DNA of 64,000 nucleotides from Lunularia cruciata (Eukaryota; Streptophyta; Marchantiopsida; Lunulariales; Lunulariaceae): assembly GCA_948567375.1 (NCBI GenBank), contig OX419760.1, positions 40,424,001-40,488,000 on the forward strand, in the 5' to 3' direction. This document shows, one piece after another, positions 22,861-33,854 of the stretch. The number at the start of each line of letters is the position of its first letter. Positions within the stretch are counted from its first letter, which is position 1. The position numbers and the translations under genes were made by a program. The notes under the pieces were generated by a model. The model was not told the origin of the DNA, searched no databases, and was given only the letters and a program-made list of their open reading frames with translations.

Positions 22861-24174
22861 GGTAACCAAGATTTATCTTATGCTTCTTCATTGGACACGC
22901 TTCTCGATTCGAAGTTCTTTTCATATTGTCAAAACTTTGCTTTGCTATTGAAACTTTCATACTTTCTATTATTGCTATAGTGAATGTCGCAAAACATTTG
23001 GCCAAGGATGACGTCTCATCTGATGGCTGACATACTTGGAAATGGTCAGAGTCCCTGGCGGAGTAGAAATCGTCGCAGTCGTGTCTTGCAGAACCCTCGC
23101 GAACGATGAGCACCTTACCACCATCCTAAAAGAAGCCACGGAATCGTGGTCGATTTAGACGTCAAACAATTCCGCATGAGCTCTCTGATCTATCAATCAA
23201 ATAGGGACATGATGATATCGATCTGGATAGAAGAATGATCACCTGATCTGTTGGAACCGTTTCTGTGACGGCGAATGTTTTAAAGGCTTTACCATTCCGG
23301 AACTGGCGAAACGTACCGTTCAATCTTGCTGTGTCCTTGCCTAGAACTTTCAGCAAAGACAGCATAGGATTTTTCTCCTCGTCAGGAATACGAGCCACAG
23401 CATTTTCAATTGCACGAGAGCCATTCATAGGAGTTCCATAGAAAAACACTCCTTTCAAGTTGTCCAGGAACCGTTGCAGCTTAAGTGTTTCACCGTAAGC
23501 AAGTTGTTCTTCCACCGCCATCACGAAGTGCTTAATCAGAATTCCTCCCAGATCATGACCCACTAAGATAACTGGCACATCGATGACTTCTTCTGAACTG
23601 TCGTTTGTCACTTGTCGTTTGGGCACAGCTTTTGGTTGGCCGAGTTCAACATCGCCAAGTATTAAATTTTCGATCAACCTCTCCGCAATGTTGGTCTGAT
23701 CAACTTCGGCTTCTTTGTGTTTGACCTCACAAGCCTCGTAAGTGACGGAGAGGACTCGAGCCTTGTACTGTTGGAGGAGACCTGGGAGTAAATCCACCGG
23801 CCAGAAAGAAGTTTCCTTATCTCTCACGTTCCAAGTTTTCCAGAACGCATGCTGGAGGTCTGATTCGTTACGTTGCAATCCATGGAATAACACAATTTCC
23901 ACATCTGGAAGCTCTGATGGTAATAGTTCATACACGGAGCCTTCAACCTTGCAATTGTTCTGCAGTGATTAAGAAACGCGTGAGAAAATTTGTAACCATT
24001 CGGCCACACCTGAACCCGAGCCCCATATTGCAGATACTTGATTGTTTACGTCTTTTACGGTTATCACCTTTTGCTGAGCTTCTATAAGAAAAGCCCCATT
24101 TTGGAGACACACGACCAACCAGACCGATGGAGAAAAATAAAATCTTGGAGTAAGCCTTGAAGAAGGAATAGCAT
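22841..24174 (-). pseudogene. SERAC1-like alpha/beta-hydrolase B, exon 1 frameshifted
   Basis: Same exon plan as paralogue C: exon 1 24,174-24,038, exon 2 23,959-23,243, exon 3 23,125-22,841, with conserved splice sites (CAA|GTATCT, CTGCAG|AAC, ATCAG|GTGATC, TTTTAG|GATGG). Exons 2 and 3 are open and encode VLFHGLQ, HAFWKTW, VPVILVGHDLGG, FFYGTPMNGS and DHFQVCQPSDE. Exon 1 carries two single-base insertions relative to C (137 against 135 nt), which breaks the membrane-anchor frame. The in-frame ATG present in C near the start of exon 2 is AAG here, so no good start remains. It could still be expressed from another start, but pseudogene is the simplest reading. Asp replaces Ser in the nucleophile elbow, as in C. 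Confidence 0.75.
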
Positions 24175-25647
24175 ACAGACAATCCACGAACCAAATATGA
24201 GAGTGAGTGCTAGGAACAGTTGGGCGTGTGATGCTCCTCTTAAAAGGATCTACCCTCGTCATGAGATGGAAAAGATTTGACGAGATCCTTGTTGACATAG
24301 GATATTGAGTTCACATTGTTACGTTAAACATCTTTGGTTTACATCGTTGGCATCTTTAAGAATACAGGCAGGACGGCATCCCCTTGGTACACGATGCTTA
24401 CGGGGACATGTTGAGGAATTCAAGGTCGAGAGTGTAAAAGATACCGTGTGTGTGATGAGACGAAGTCTAGTTCTCAGGGAGAATGCTTACCTTTTTGTAC
24501 TTTTCCGTCTGGGCTAGCACTTCGGCACTAGCAGGCAGATTGTGAGACTCCATGGCCTTACGACACTGAAACCAGTTTATCAGCTTCTTCATACGAGCTT
24601 CTTCATACGAGCTTCTTCATAAGCAAATGTTGCAAAGGAACCGCAGAGCTTCAAGTGACTACTCCATTTAACCGCACAAACTGAAGAAAGACCACTCTCG
24701 GATCGGCATTCGTTTCTGGTAGTCCCATCCTGAACTCGTCGTGCTACGACAATCGAGCCCAGGAGTCAGAGCGACGACCCAGGATTTACTTCACCTTCTA
24801 AGACTTCATGCAATCCGTCTACAAGTTGGAGGACGTTAGGGCGACTTCGTTCGTCTATGAGAATGACATGGTAGAGTTTTGCATGACGGAAGGCAATTCA
24901 TCCTCGCTGTATGCAGAGCTAGATCGAGTGTATGTTACTGTAACTGTAGTTGAAGCAGTAAAAAGATCGATTCCAAGTTTGATGACATTGCTTAGCGCGT
25001 GTACAGACATTGGACGGGGGGTTTCAAATAGTGTAAAATCCAATGCGGGAGCTACAGCAAATATTAGAAGTTCTCGAAACTTCTTTACGTGCGGCTTGAG
25101 TGTACGTACATTGATTGTCAAAGACTTACAAGACAGAATCCACAGGCCAGACAAACACTTTCGTGTGTCGTGAGGTCTACGATTGGTATAATAGCTTGTT
25201 GAACGGTGAGTGTTGACTATGGAGTCCCAGTGACTGTAAGTCAATATGACCAATTATCCCTTTCACCTTCAGTCTGTGCACTTCTACCCCAACCCAGTAA
25301 AAATCGTAGAAACTTGCATAATCACCGTCCATTCTTAGAACAAATTTGACAGTCGACTTGACATCACATTTTTCACCTGAGTAAATTGACCGGCGACCTT
25401 ACTTAGTTTTGGCGATTTGGTCACTAGCGACACACAGAAGAATAAGGATAGAAAGACTGCATGAAGCTGTACAAAGAAAAAACATACAAGGTAACTTGGG
25501 GCTAAATTCCAGAGAAATCTGTACTGTTGCGCACCCCGAATGTGAAAACTGTGTAAGTTAGATTTAGTTAATCGCGATCTGTGGCCATGTGATTGGATGC
25601 ATTTGAATAATCAGCGTCCCCATGTGAATACCGATACTATAGGGGCT
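24175..25647. repeat. Block U, segment B copy (5' flank of hydrolase B)
   Basis: Collinear with 59,069-60,540. Likely contains the promoter of the minus-strand hydrolase. Frames on both strands around 24,808-25,253 are partly kept in the other copy, but with frameshifts and no recognisable domain, so I do not call a gene. The copy retains many CpG sites. Confidence 0.7.
24582..24621. repeat. Short tandem repeat, 14 bp unit, nearly three copies
   Basis: AGCTTCTTCATACG repeats at 24,582, 24,596 and 24,610. Segment C has one copy (about 59,480), so this is a local expansion in B. Confidence 0.85.
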
Positions 25648-26268
25648 TCACTCCATTTTACTCGTGTTTTATCCTTGTGGCTTGATGGGGTTCCCATCCT
25701 TCTTGTTATCCTACGGGGTCGCCCTTTTCCCCAAGTGAATGCTTTCTGTTCGTATATCGATGGAGGGATGCCTCGACGGGCTGTGGGAGTAGCTGAAGGC
25801 CCCACATCGGGCTACTGCACAAGGGCCTGAATTAGATTCTCACGCGAAAAGTCATGTTGCAATGCTTTTGGTCCTTGAAATGGCAGTGGCATTTATGTCA
25901 GACCAGTGAGAACCCAGTAAACTTCCGTGTGAAAGCTTAATCAATATTTGTTTATGAGAAGTTTGCGGATTGGGTTTCCTTCCCGAGTTTTCTTGACGTG
26001 GGTCACATGCATCACGGCAGTCCTACCTTGCTCGCGGATAGGTAGATAGAGTATGCTTTTTAGATGTTTGATTAAAACAAAATCAGCGTAGAATATTGGA
26101 GAAAGGGTCGGGTACTGTATAGATTTTACTTCCTTTTACTAGTTTACTATTATGTAATGCATAGATACTACTACATCTTACATTTTACTAGATGTAATGT
26201 ATAGATACTACTTGTAATGTATAGATACCACTTCCTTTTACTAGATTTAATCGGGTAATGTATAGATT
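25648..26268 (+). mobile_element. Insertion in block U/T: LINE 3' tail with 20 bp tandem repeats
   Basis: Segment C reads straight from 'gatactataggggcc' to 'gtcgtagttcgcacg' near 60,540, while segment B has about 620 bp between the two halves. The insert begins with 'ttcactccattttac...cttgatgg.gttcccatccttc', the same end sequence as the LINE copies at 22,085 and 27,165. It ends in repeats of TGTAATGTATAGATACTACT (about 26,155-26,265). I read it as a 5'-truncated LINE insertion with its full 3' tail. Confidence 0.5.
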
Positions 26269-26439
26269 TCCGTGGTAGTTCGCACGCACAATACTTTAAA
26301 CCCACAACCGCATGATCACGGGTTGCGATTTATTATATTACGATAAAATGTTGTTCTTTATCCTTTCCAAAATAAACAAACATTTGAGCTCTCGATATGT
26401 GAGTTATGGCGGGGTTCTTCGTTCATTACTTTGTTCAAG

Positions 26440-27237
26440 GTTGATGAGGTTTTGTTTAGGTTTGCTACACCCATGCATCTTCATTATTCACTAGGGAGTG
26501 CGGTTTTACACTAGATATAACAACAATATATATGACACAATGTCTTTTTGGAGTACAAAGGATAACTACCCATGATGCTATTAGTGATATAGTGTTTGTT
26601 ACGACAAAAGAGGGTGTATACTTGGCTTGGAGGGAGCGTTAGTATACTTTGCAGATGACATGTATCAGGGTAAACTTATACTTGGTCCGAGATGATCAGA
26701 TGATAGTAGTGGATGTCGTGTTATAGACTATACGCGAGATACAATTTTGCAGGGAGTGATTACCCATCCCCCTAGATGGGCAGCAAGTGCAGCAGTAGAT
26801 CGCAAGGTCTCCAAGTATAGGAGCATGCAGTGAGGTCACATCTTTGTTCCTCTAGCCTTGGAGTTATATGGAGCGACGGACATGCCATTTGACATATTTT
26901 TCATGGAGTATGTGAGAGCTTATTATGTTAGGCGCTAGGGGTACCACTCTCACTCTCATACTTTGTAGCATATTTTAGACAATGTGTGTCCATTGCTCTA
27001 CAAAAGGCAGTGGTTGGTGCAATCCATAGGAGAACAATCATATTAGATGATGTTTCTTCGGATGCTCTAGTTGTGTGTAGACCGTATGACTTGCATAGCT
27101 TAGATATCTTAGGTGCAGTAGGGCAGATTTCTCATATAGACTCTATTGGTGCGTAGCCCTATTTTACCTTTTTTTATCTCTCCCTTGTATGGCTTGATGT
27201 GGTCTTCCCATCCTTCATTTTTTCTATGCGGTCGACT
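26440..27237 (+). mobile_element. LINE 3'-end fragment
   Basis: Matches 21,600-22,160 of LINE copy 2: 'gggagtgattac.catcc.cctagatg', 'caaggtctccaagtata', 'tagccttggagttat' and the encoded SLSYAIAYFRQ/SLSYFVAYFRQ stretch. It sits between sequences that are adjacent in segment C near 60,660-60,690. Stops are frequent and no intact frame remains. Confidence 0.65.
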
Positions 27238-27733
27238 TCTTTTAATTGCATACTACATCAAGTAGACCTCATAAGACCGAAAAGGTCTAGAAATCAAAGC
27301 TGACTGAGTTCTGACTACATCTTTTAACTAAAGTATATCCACTTTATTGAATGCCGTTACATTCACTTGTGTGGAAAATGGCAGAGTTTTAGCAACGATC
27401 GATTATATTAATGACCTCTGATTGGATGGAATAAAGATTTCCTTGATGTACATTGTAGGAAGACAACCCTATTCTTCCTTTGCGATCTAGTGCGATTTGT
27501 AAAAAGGATGATACTCTTTACTTCATTGGCTTGTAATCTATTCATTTTCTCTTTTCCAATACAAAGGATGATACTCTTTACTACATTGGTTTGTAATCTA
27601 TTTTTTTCTCTTTTCCAATAGAGGTTTGCAATTTTAGGATTACCAGGAGATAGGTAAATAATATCTCTATGTATGAATGCATCTATATTATTTTAAGGTC
27701 TGTATTGATTATTTCTCTAGACTCAATTTTAGT
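27238..27733. repeat. Block T, segment B copy
   Basis: Collinear with about 60,685-61,300, including 'catcaagtagacctcataaga', 'ctgagttctgactaca' and 'gatctagtgcgatttgta'. CpG sites present in C are mostly TG or CA here. A local 60 bp tandem duplication lies inside it. It ends where the gypsy-1 LTR begins. Confidence 0.75.
27503..27622. repeat. 60 bp direct tandem duplication in block T
   Basis: AAAGGATGATACTCTTTAC at 27,503 recurs at 27,563 with the same following 'attgg.ttgtaatctatt' and 'tctcttttccaata'. Segment C has one copy near 61,145. Confidence 0.85.
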
Positions 27734-28099
27734 TGTAACAATATGGAGTTTAGCAATGAAGTTAGTAGGGCTAATAAAGTAGTAAATAAGAAAAATTAGC
27801 CTAGAATATTTTGGAAGTATCTAGGAAGCTTCTTGGAAAACTTCTCAGCTAGCTTAGCTTGCACCTCAAGTAAATAGTTTTTAGAAGGAGCTTTAAGAAG
27901 CTTCTAACTAGCTTAGCTTGCATACCAAATAGGCGGTTTCTAAAAGGAAGCTTCTTGAGAAACTTCTCAAAGGCTTTGTATGCTACCTATAAATACCAAA
28001 ACCGAAGCTCATGCTAGGCATTCGGAGTTTTCCCTCATTGAAGTGTCCCAATGTGAGCTTCTATTCTCCTATTTCTCTCTTTGGTCTTGGTCTTTTACA
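27734..28099 (+). repeat. 5' LTR of gypsy-1
   Basis: Starts TGTAACA and ends TTTTACA (TG...CA), 366 bp. It is rich in AAGCTTCT palindromic motifs. A TATAAATA box lies at 27,988-27,995. The 3' LTR is 60 bp longer because of an extra internal repeat. Confidence 0.9.
27988..27995 (+). promoter_or_regulatory. TATA box in gypsy-1 5' LTR
   Basis: TATAAATA in CTATAAATACC, present at the equivalent place in the 3' LTR (33,248-33,255). The likely pol II promoter of the element. Confidence 0.6.
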
Positions 28100-28100
28100 T

Positions 28101-28115
28101 TGGTATCAAAGTAAG
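28101..28115 (+). other. Primer binding site of gypsy-1 (initiator Met tRNA type)
   Basis: TGGTATCAAAGTAAG follows the 5' LTR after one base. It resembles TGGTATCAGAGC, complementary to the 3' end of plant initiator Met tRNA, with a few mismatches. Confidence 0.75.
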
Positions 28116-28430
28116 AATGGGATGGATGGAATTTATGGACCACCAAATCCACTTCCGCCAAACCATTGGGATTTTCATATCTAGATATTAACTAAGTATA
28201 ATTTCACACAATTCATCACCTCATGCTTTGGGTAGGATATTTTGCATATGATCACCTTGTCCAAAGAACCCTTGATACTTCCGGTTGTAACTTATACAGA
28301 ACGGTGGACATGTTGCATCTATGTGTTAATCAATTAGATAAATTGGGAGTAGAAGGATAGAGTAGTAGTTATAGCGGTAATATCAAACATTATCCTTGTG
28401 ATGCAACAACAAATCGAGCACCTTACTTGA

Positions 28431-29190
28431 TTGTGGATGAAAGAGACCAACCACAACAAGAACATACAAAGAGAGCGCCAGTTTGAGATGGAGAAGATTG
28501 CATTCGATTTCCAAAACCCAAGGTGTTTGAAGGCAAGAATCTTGCGGGCACAAGGGAGAACTTTTTGTTTGACTACGAATGTTACTTTGAAGCCACCAAT
28601 CTTCAAGATGAATGAAAAAAAATTCTCTTGGCTTCTAGCCAATTGGATGGTGTGGCAGAACTTTGGTGGTAATTCCAAGTGGAATGAGCTAAACGATGGA
28701 TTGTTGCACTAATTTTGACATGGGCAGAATTCAAAGATGCAATACTTGGTCAATTTCAAACTATGAATGCCACCCAAGCCGTACGAAATAAATTGGTGGA
28801 GTTGAAGCAGGTTGGCTCAATAAGGAGCTACATCACACAATTTAAGAACATCATCATGCAAATTCTAGATATACAAGAAGGTTAAGTTCTAGATCAATTT
28901 GTGCGGGGATTGAAGTCATGAACTAAATTAGAGGTAACCATGCGGGACCACAAAACATAGAAGAAGCCATGCAATTGGTTGAGCACTTTGATTCCTTGGT
29001 TGCGACAACTTGGTCTCAACCTCAACCTACACAAAGCCTACCAATACACTATGCATGAGTGGAAGAATCGGCACAAATAGAGATTGATGCTATCCAACGG
29101 AGACCACTTGGTACAACGGATAGAGAAAGATTGTGATAAAATGGAGGTTGTTTTTATTGTCGCCAAGTTGTACATCGCATTGTTGAATGT
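28431..29190 (+). pseudogene. gypsy-1 gag remnant with zinc knuckle
   Basis: After a basic leader, a capsid-like region reads in pieces (LVELKQVGSIRSYITQFKN near 28,800). A CX2CX4HX4C zinc knuckle, CFYCRQVVHRIVEC, occupies 29,149-29,190. Gag would package element RNA. Frameshifts and stops separate these parts, so no single protein is made. Confidence 0.75.
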
Positions 29191-29370
29191 ACACTTAGGA
29201 ATGAGTGACTTAGACAAGTTGCCCAAATAGAGTTTATGGAACAAAATGATCAGAGAAATGAGAAATCCCAATAGGAGATTTTGAGCCATCTATTGGGAGC
29301 TTGATTAGTTCTAATGGAATTGATGGCTCAACTTGTGCAAGTTTGCTTCACTTGCAAGGTATGATATCTA

Positions 29371-29700
29371 ATGGGGGTTATAGGATTTTGGTTGATTTTG
29401 GTTGATTTTGGAAGTTCAAAGAATTGCATGTCTATGCAAGTAGCAAAAAAATGGGATATTCCTATCAAGTTAGTGATTGGAAGTAGATTAATGACAGCGG
29501 TTGGTAGAAAAGGTTTTGCATTCTGTACCTCACATCTTGTTACTTTTAAAATTAGGAAAGAATATTTGGAGTAGATGAGGTTTGTAGTGGCACCTCTACA
29601 CTATGATATCATTCTAGGACTACCTTGGCTTGAACATCATAAGGTTCAATTTGATTGGACCCGACGACAAATTCAAGTACAACACCAAGGTAAGAATTTC
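29371..29700 (+). pseudogene. gypsy-1 aspartic protease remnant
   Basis: ILVDFGSSKNCMS corresponds to the usual LVDSGSTHNFIS active-site region, with the D(S/T)G triad changed to DFG. It is followed by APLHYDIILGLPWLE, the characteristic second protease motif. A stop codon at about 29,572 separates the two halves. Confidence 0.8.
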
Positions 29701-29750
29701 TGATTAGGTTGTCTAGCACCTCTAAGTGAGACACCTACGAATAGTCAATC

Positions 29751-29930
29751 CCAAGATGGGAAGTTTGTCAAGAAAGTAGCCATGGAGCATGCCTTGAAGA
29801 GAGAAGAGCCCCAAGATGGGAAGTTTGCCAAGAAAGCAACCATGGAGCAAGCTTTGAAGAGAGATGAGTCCCGAGATATGAAGTTTGTTAGTGAAGCAAC
29901 CATAGAGCAAGCTTTGGAGGAAGATAAGTT
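29751..29930 (+). repeat. In-frame 60 bp tandem repeat (three units) between protease and RT
   Basis: The unit starts CCAAGATGGGAAGTTTG and has an exact 60 bp period at 29,751, 29,811 and 29,871. Each encodes about 20 residues of the type DGKFAKKATMEQALKRDE. The units are open and in frame with FAMWIKPI at the start of the RT linker. Charged, helix-prone repeats in this linker are not a standard gypsy feature. Confidence 0.9.
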
Positions 29931-30029
29931 TGTTTTTGCGATGTGGATCAAGCCAATTGCACATGGACAATCTGAGGAGAGTCAAGAGCCTCATCAAGCA
30001 ATGGTTGATCAAGTAGTTCAGTAGTTTGC

Positions 30030-31120
30030 AGATGTGTTTCCAGATGATCTGCCAAAGGGATTACCCCTTGGTCGTGGTATGCCCTTCGAGATTGAGTTAT
30101 TGCCAAGGAGTATTCCAATCAGTAGACCAATCTATCGGCTCTCACCAAAGGAGTTGGAGGAGTTACAAATAACACTTATGGAGTTGTTGGAGAAGGACTT
30201 CATATAACATAGTACCTCTCCATGGGGAGCACTGGTACTATTTGTTCCAAAGAAGGATGGAAGACTTCATTTTTGTATTGATTATCATGGGCTCATCATT
30301 GCTAATCATGATATCATGATTAGCAAACAATGAATAATGCATATCTCTTGCCTCGGATTGATGATTTGCTTGATCAATTGAATGGAGCACAATACTTTTC
30401 CAAGTTGGATCTTTTTAGCGGCTATTGGCAAATCCCCATTGATAAGGAGGATGTGAAAAAGATAGCTTTTTGCACAAGGTATGGGCACTTTGAGTGGAGA
30501 GTTCTACCTTTTAGGTTCACTAATGCTCAAGTAGTCATCATGGATCAGATGCATCTAGTGTTGGATGGACTATTGGATTGATACATGATGGTGTTCTTGG
30601 ATGATATCTTAACCTATAGCAAGATTGAGGTAGAACATGTGAATCATGTGCAAGAAGTCCTAAGACGATTACTACAATGGAAATTTTACTACAAGAAGTC
30701 AAAGTGTACCGTTTGGCAAAAGGAAGTTACCTTCTTGGGGCACAAGATCTCATCAAAGGGGATCAAGATGGAAGAGGAGGAAATCAAGGCCATTACTGAT
30801 TGGCCTACTCCAAAGGATACTATAGAAGTACGGGTATTTAATGGACTCGCCAGTTTTTATTGACAGTTCATCCCTTATTATGGTCATGTGGCTACACCAT
30901 TGACTGATCTCTTGAGGAAGGACTCAAGCTTCCAATGGATCACCAAACACAAAGAAGCATTCCAGAAGTTGAAACATATGGTGTCTTCAAGGCCCATTCT
31001 TCAACCATATGATCCTCAGCTACCCTGTGTGGTTGATTTTGATGCTTCTAACTATGCAATTGGAGTTATATTGCAACAAGAATTCCCAGATGGACTACAT
31101 CCTATTGTCTTTGTATCTCA
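30030..31120 (+). pseudogene. gypsy-1 reverse transcriptase and start of RNase H
   Basis: RT motifs in order: [71 protein letters not shown] (catalytic FLDD kept), FLGHKISSKGI and ITDWPTPKD. RNase H starts at PCVVDFDASNYAIGVIL. Breaks include a stop at 30,207, a frame change near 30,330 and stops near 30,582 and 30,862. Confidence 0.9.
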
Positions 31121-31635
31121 TTGACTCAATGCGGCTTAAAGAAACTTCTCTGCTCAAGATCAAGAACAACTTGCAATGGTATATGTCACCAAGGTATGGA
31201 GGCATTGTCTCTTGGGGAAACAATTGATCATGCAAACTGATCACAACCCATTGTAGCAAACCTTACACTTGGAAAACATAAAGAGTCAACATCATTGATG
31301 GGAGGAAAAACTCCAATTGTTTGACATCAAACTTGAGTACAAACCAAGTAGGTTCCACATCATCCCTGATGCTTTATCATGATGACTTGATTTGAAGTCT
31401 CTTCTTCTCATCACAACGGCAATTAAGATAGTGTCAATTGACTCCAATGTCCAAAACAAGTTTCAGTCAGCTTTACAACTAGATCCCTTCTTCCAAATGG
31501 TACATGGTCACCTTACAACATGCAACAAGGAGTACAACACCTTCTCCATCAAGGACGGCCTTTTTTCCATGAGGACCGGATCTATGTTCCAACCAAAGAT
31601 GATCTTTGACTTGTACGCCTTCAAGAAGCCCATGA

Positions 31636-32300
31636 TTTATCCATAGCTGGTCACATGGGTGTGGACAAGACCTTGGGTACCCTCAATGCTGATGGTGGTG
31701 CCCCAACATGATGCAAGATGTTCAAGAATTTGTCCAATCGTGTGCAAGCTGCCAACGTAATAAGGCCAGTAACCAGAAGCCGAGTGGACTCCTTCAACCA
31801 CTTGCCATTCCATCCGCTTGATGGGAGCATGTAAGCTTGGATCTCATCACATCCTTGCCCAAGACAAAGCAAGGACACACAACAATCATGGTGTTTGTGG
31901 ATAAGCTTAGTAAGCAAATTCACTTGGCACCAACCTATGATACCATGGATGCTCCAACCTTAGCACAAATCTACTTCGATAATGTCTTCAAATATCATGG
32001 GATACCACATGTACTCATCTCTGACGGCGATCCTAAATTTATTGGGAAGTTTTGGCAAGCACTCTTCCAAATACTCAACACCAAGCTTGCTTTGTTCACA
32101 GCCTATCATCTTCAAACTGATGGACAAACCAAACATGCAAATTATACATTGGACGATATGCTGCGTGCCTTTGTCAATGTCCACCATACCAATTGGGATG
32201 AATGTCTTGCAATTGTAGAATTTACGTACAACAATTCCAAAAGGCAAACATTGGATTTTCTCCTTTCTTTCTCAATTTTGGCCAAGATCTACTTTTTTTA
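31636..32300 (+). pseudogene. gypsy-1 integrase, catalytic Glu replaced
   Basis: An HHCC-type N-terminus is readable across frames (AGHMGVDKTL; SCASCQRNKA near 31,740). The core is open at 31,837-32,301 with LDLITSLPKT (first Asp), VLISDGDPKF (second Asp) and TDGQTKHANYTL. Where related elements have DGQTE with the catalytic Glu, this copy has Lys. It is therefore inactive as well as frameshifted. Confidence 0.88.
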
Positions 32301-32718
32301 GATTCTCTTCTTGCTCCCCCTCCATCTTAGGTTCCTCATACTTCAACATTCTTAACCACAATATCCCAATCTCTCCAACAAGCCAAATCCCACATCCTTG
32401 TTGCTCAGTATCATCAAAAACAATATGTAGACCACCATCATAGTGATCTCACCTTTGAAGTTGGTGATAAATTCATTCTATCCTCTAGTAACCTCCCTCT
32501 CCCACTTGATACACAAGTTGGTAAACTTGCCACTAATTGGATAGGACCCATTAATGTCACCCAAATTGTCTCTTGTTGCTTATCGACTTGTCTTGCCTTG
32601 CCTTGTCATATATGTATCCATCTTGTCTTTCATGTTTCCAAGTTGAAACCCTTTGTTCCTAACACTTCTTCCTTTTCCTCTCATGTCCAACCTCCCCATC
32701 CTCTTGTCCCTATCAATG

Positions 32719-32895
32719 ATCATGAGAAGTACAAAGTTGATCGTATCCTTGTAAGTTGCCATATTCAACAAGGCCATCAACAACATACGGAGTACAAGGT
32801 CCTTTAGAAAGTGTATCCCCTTCATGATGCCACATGGGAACCTTTTTCTCACCTCTAGAATGCAAAAATAGTCATCTAGGAATTTGAAGCTTCAC
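32719..32895 (+). pseudogene. gypsy-1 C-terminal chromodomain remnant
   Basis: Reads VDRILVSCHIQQGH then TEYKVL, a stop in place of the usual Trp, then YPLHDATWEPFSHL and FEASL. This is the chromodomain pattern (EYLVKWKG...ATWEP) at the C-terminus of chromovirus integrases, where it can direct integration by binding histone marks. Three in-frame stops interrupt it. Confidence 0.8.
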
Positions 32896-32933
32896 TGGTG
32901 ACAAGGACGTCACCAACTAGCGGTGGGGGAATA

Positions 32934-33359
32934 TATAATAATATGGAGTTTAGCAACAAAGTTAATAGGGCTAATGAAGTAGCAAATAAAACAAATTAGC
33001 CTAGAATATTCTTGAAGTATTTAGGAAGCTTCTTGGGAAGCTTCCCGACTAGCTTAGCTTGCATCTCAAGTAAATAGCTTCTAGAAGGAAGCTTTTAGAA
33101 GTTTCCAACTAGCTTAGCTTGCACGCCAAGTAGACGGTTTCTAGAAGGAAACTTCTTGAGAAGCTTCCTTGTTAACTTGGCTTGCACTCTAAGAAAGTGG
33201 CTTAAAGAAGCTTCTTGAGAAGCTTCTCAAGGGCCTTGTATGCTATCTATAAATACCAAAGCCAAAGCTCATGCCAGGCATTCAGAGTTTTCTCTCATTC
33301 AAGTGTCCCAATGTGAGCTTCCATTCTCCTACTTCTCTCCTTGGTCTTGGTCTTTTATA
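32934..33359 (+). repeat. 3' LTR of gypsy-1
   Basis: Starts TATAATA (TG changed to TA) and ends TTTTATA, 426 bp. Otherwise collinear with the 5' LTR apart from about 60 extra bases around 33,145-33,205 that repeat the 'gaagcttc...cttgcac' unit. A purine tract precedes it. Confidence 0.9.
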
Positions 33360-33722
33360 GTATTGATGATCTATGGCCCACATCTTGATCCATAAAAGCT
33401 TACGGGACAAAAGTTTTTTTTATAAGGTTATGGGAATACCTCCCATCCAATTCAGGTATCCCCTCTCACATCCCATAATAATCTATGGGAAATCTATTAA
33501 TGATTGCAGAGGTCCACGCAAACTATTTGTTCCTATGCCCAAATCTCCCAAGTGAAACCCCTAATATGTCTTGTTAAGGATAATTCAGGTTAGTAGTGCA
33601 CGAGATCCATCTAGAGTGCCCACAGAAAGACATAGGAGATCAAAATTGAGCTTAGTGAAATGATTGGTTCCATAACAAAATTGTTAAACACATAAGTATA
33701 AGCAAAGTATCCTTGCGTATGA
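33360..33722. repeat. Block S, segment B left part
   Basis: Collinear with 61,305-61,650 ('cttgatccataaaagctt', 'ggttatgggaatacctcc', 'aagtatccttgcg'). It was one block with 27,721-27,733 before gypsy-1 inserted, and with 43,452-44,195 before the second insertion. The next 130 bp (33,723-33,854) have no match in segment C. Confidence 0.85.
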
Positions 33723-33854
33723 CTTCAATTTCTATATATTCACTTGAGTATTGATCCATGGATAGTATATAAATACTTTACACAAGGATTAGGCTAAGGA
33801 GTGGTGCTCATCAGTTATCTTTATAATTCACTTTATTCAATTTTGACTATTAAG

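Larger units (their letters stand above)
27734..33359 (+). mobile_element. Ty3/gypsy LTR retrotransposon with chromodomain (gypsy-1)
   Basis: A 5,626 bp element bounded by direct LTRs (27,734-28,099 and 32,934-33,359). It has a primer binding site right after the 5' LTR, a purine tract GGTGGGGGA before the 3' LTR, and internal order gag, protease, RT, RNase H, integrase, chromodomain. That order and the terminal chromodomain place it with chromoviruses. It has many stops and frameshifts. Its two flanks are contiguous at about 61,295-61,305 in segment C, which lacks the element. Confidence 0.93.

Noticed and set aside
24808-25253. Open frames on both strands in block U (121 and 132 codons) as a gene
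   Set aside because: The paralogous stretch at 59,700-60,110 breaks both frames by indels, there is no domain motif, and neither strand shows a clear advantage.
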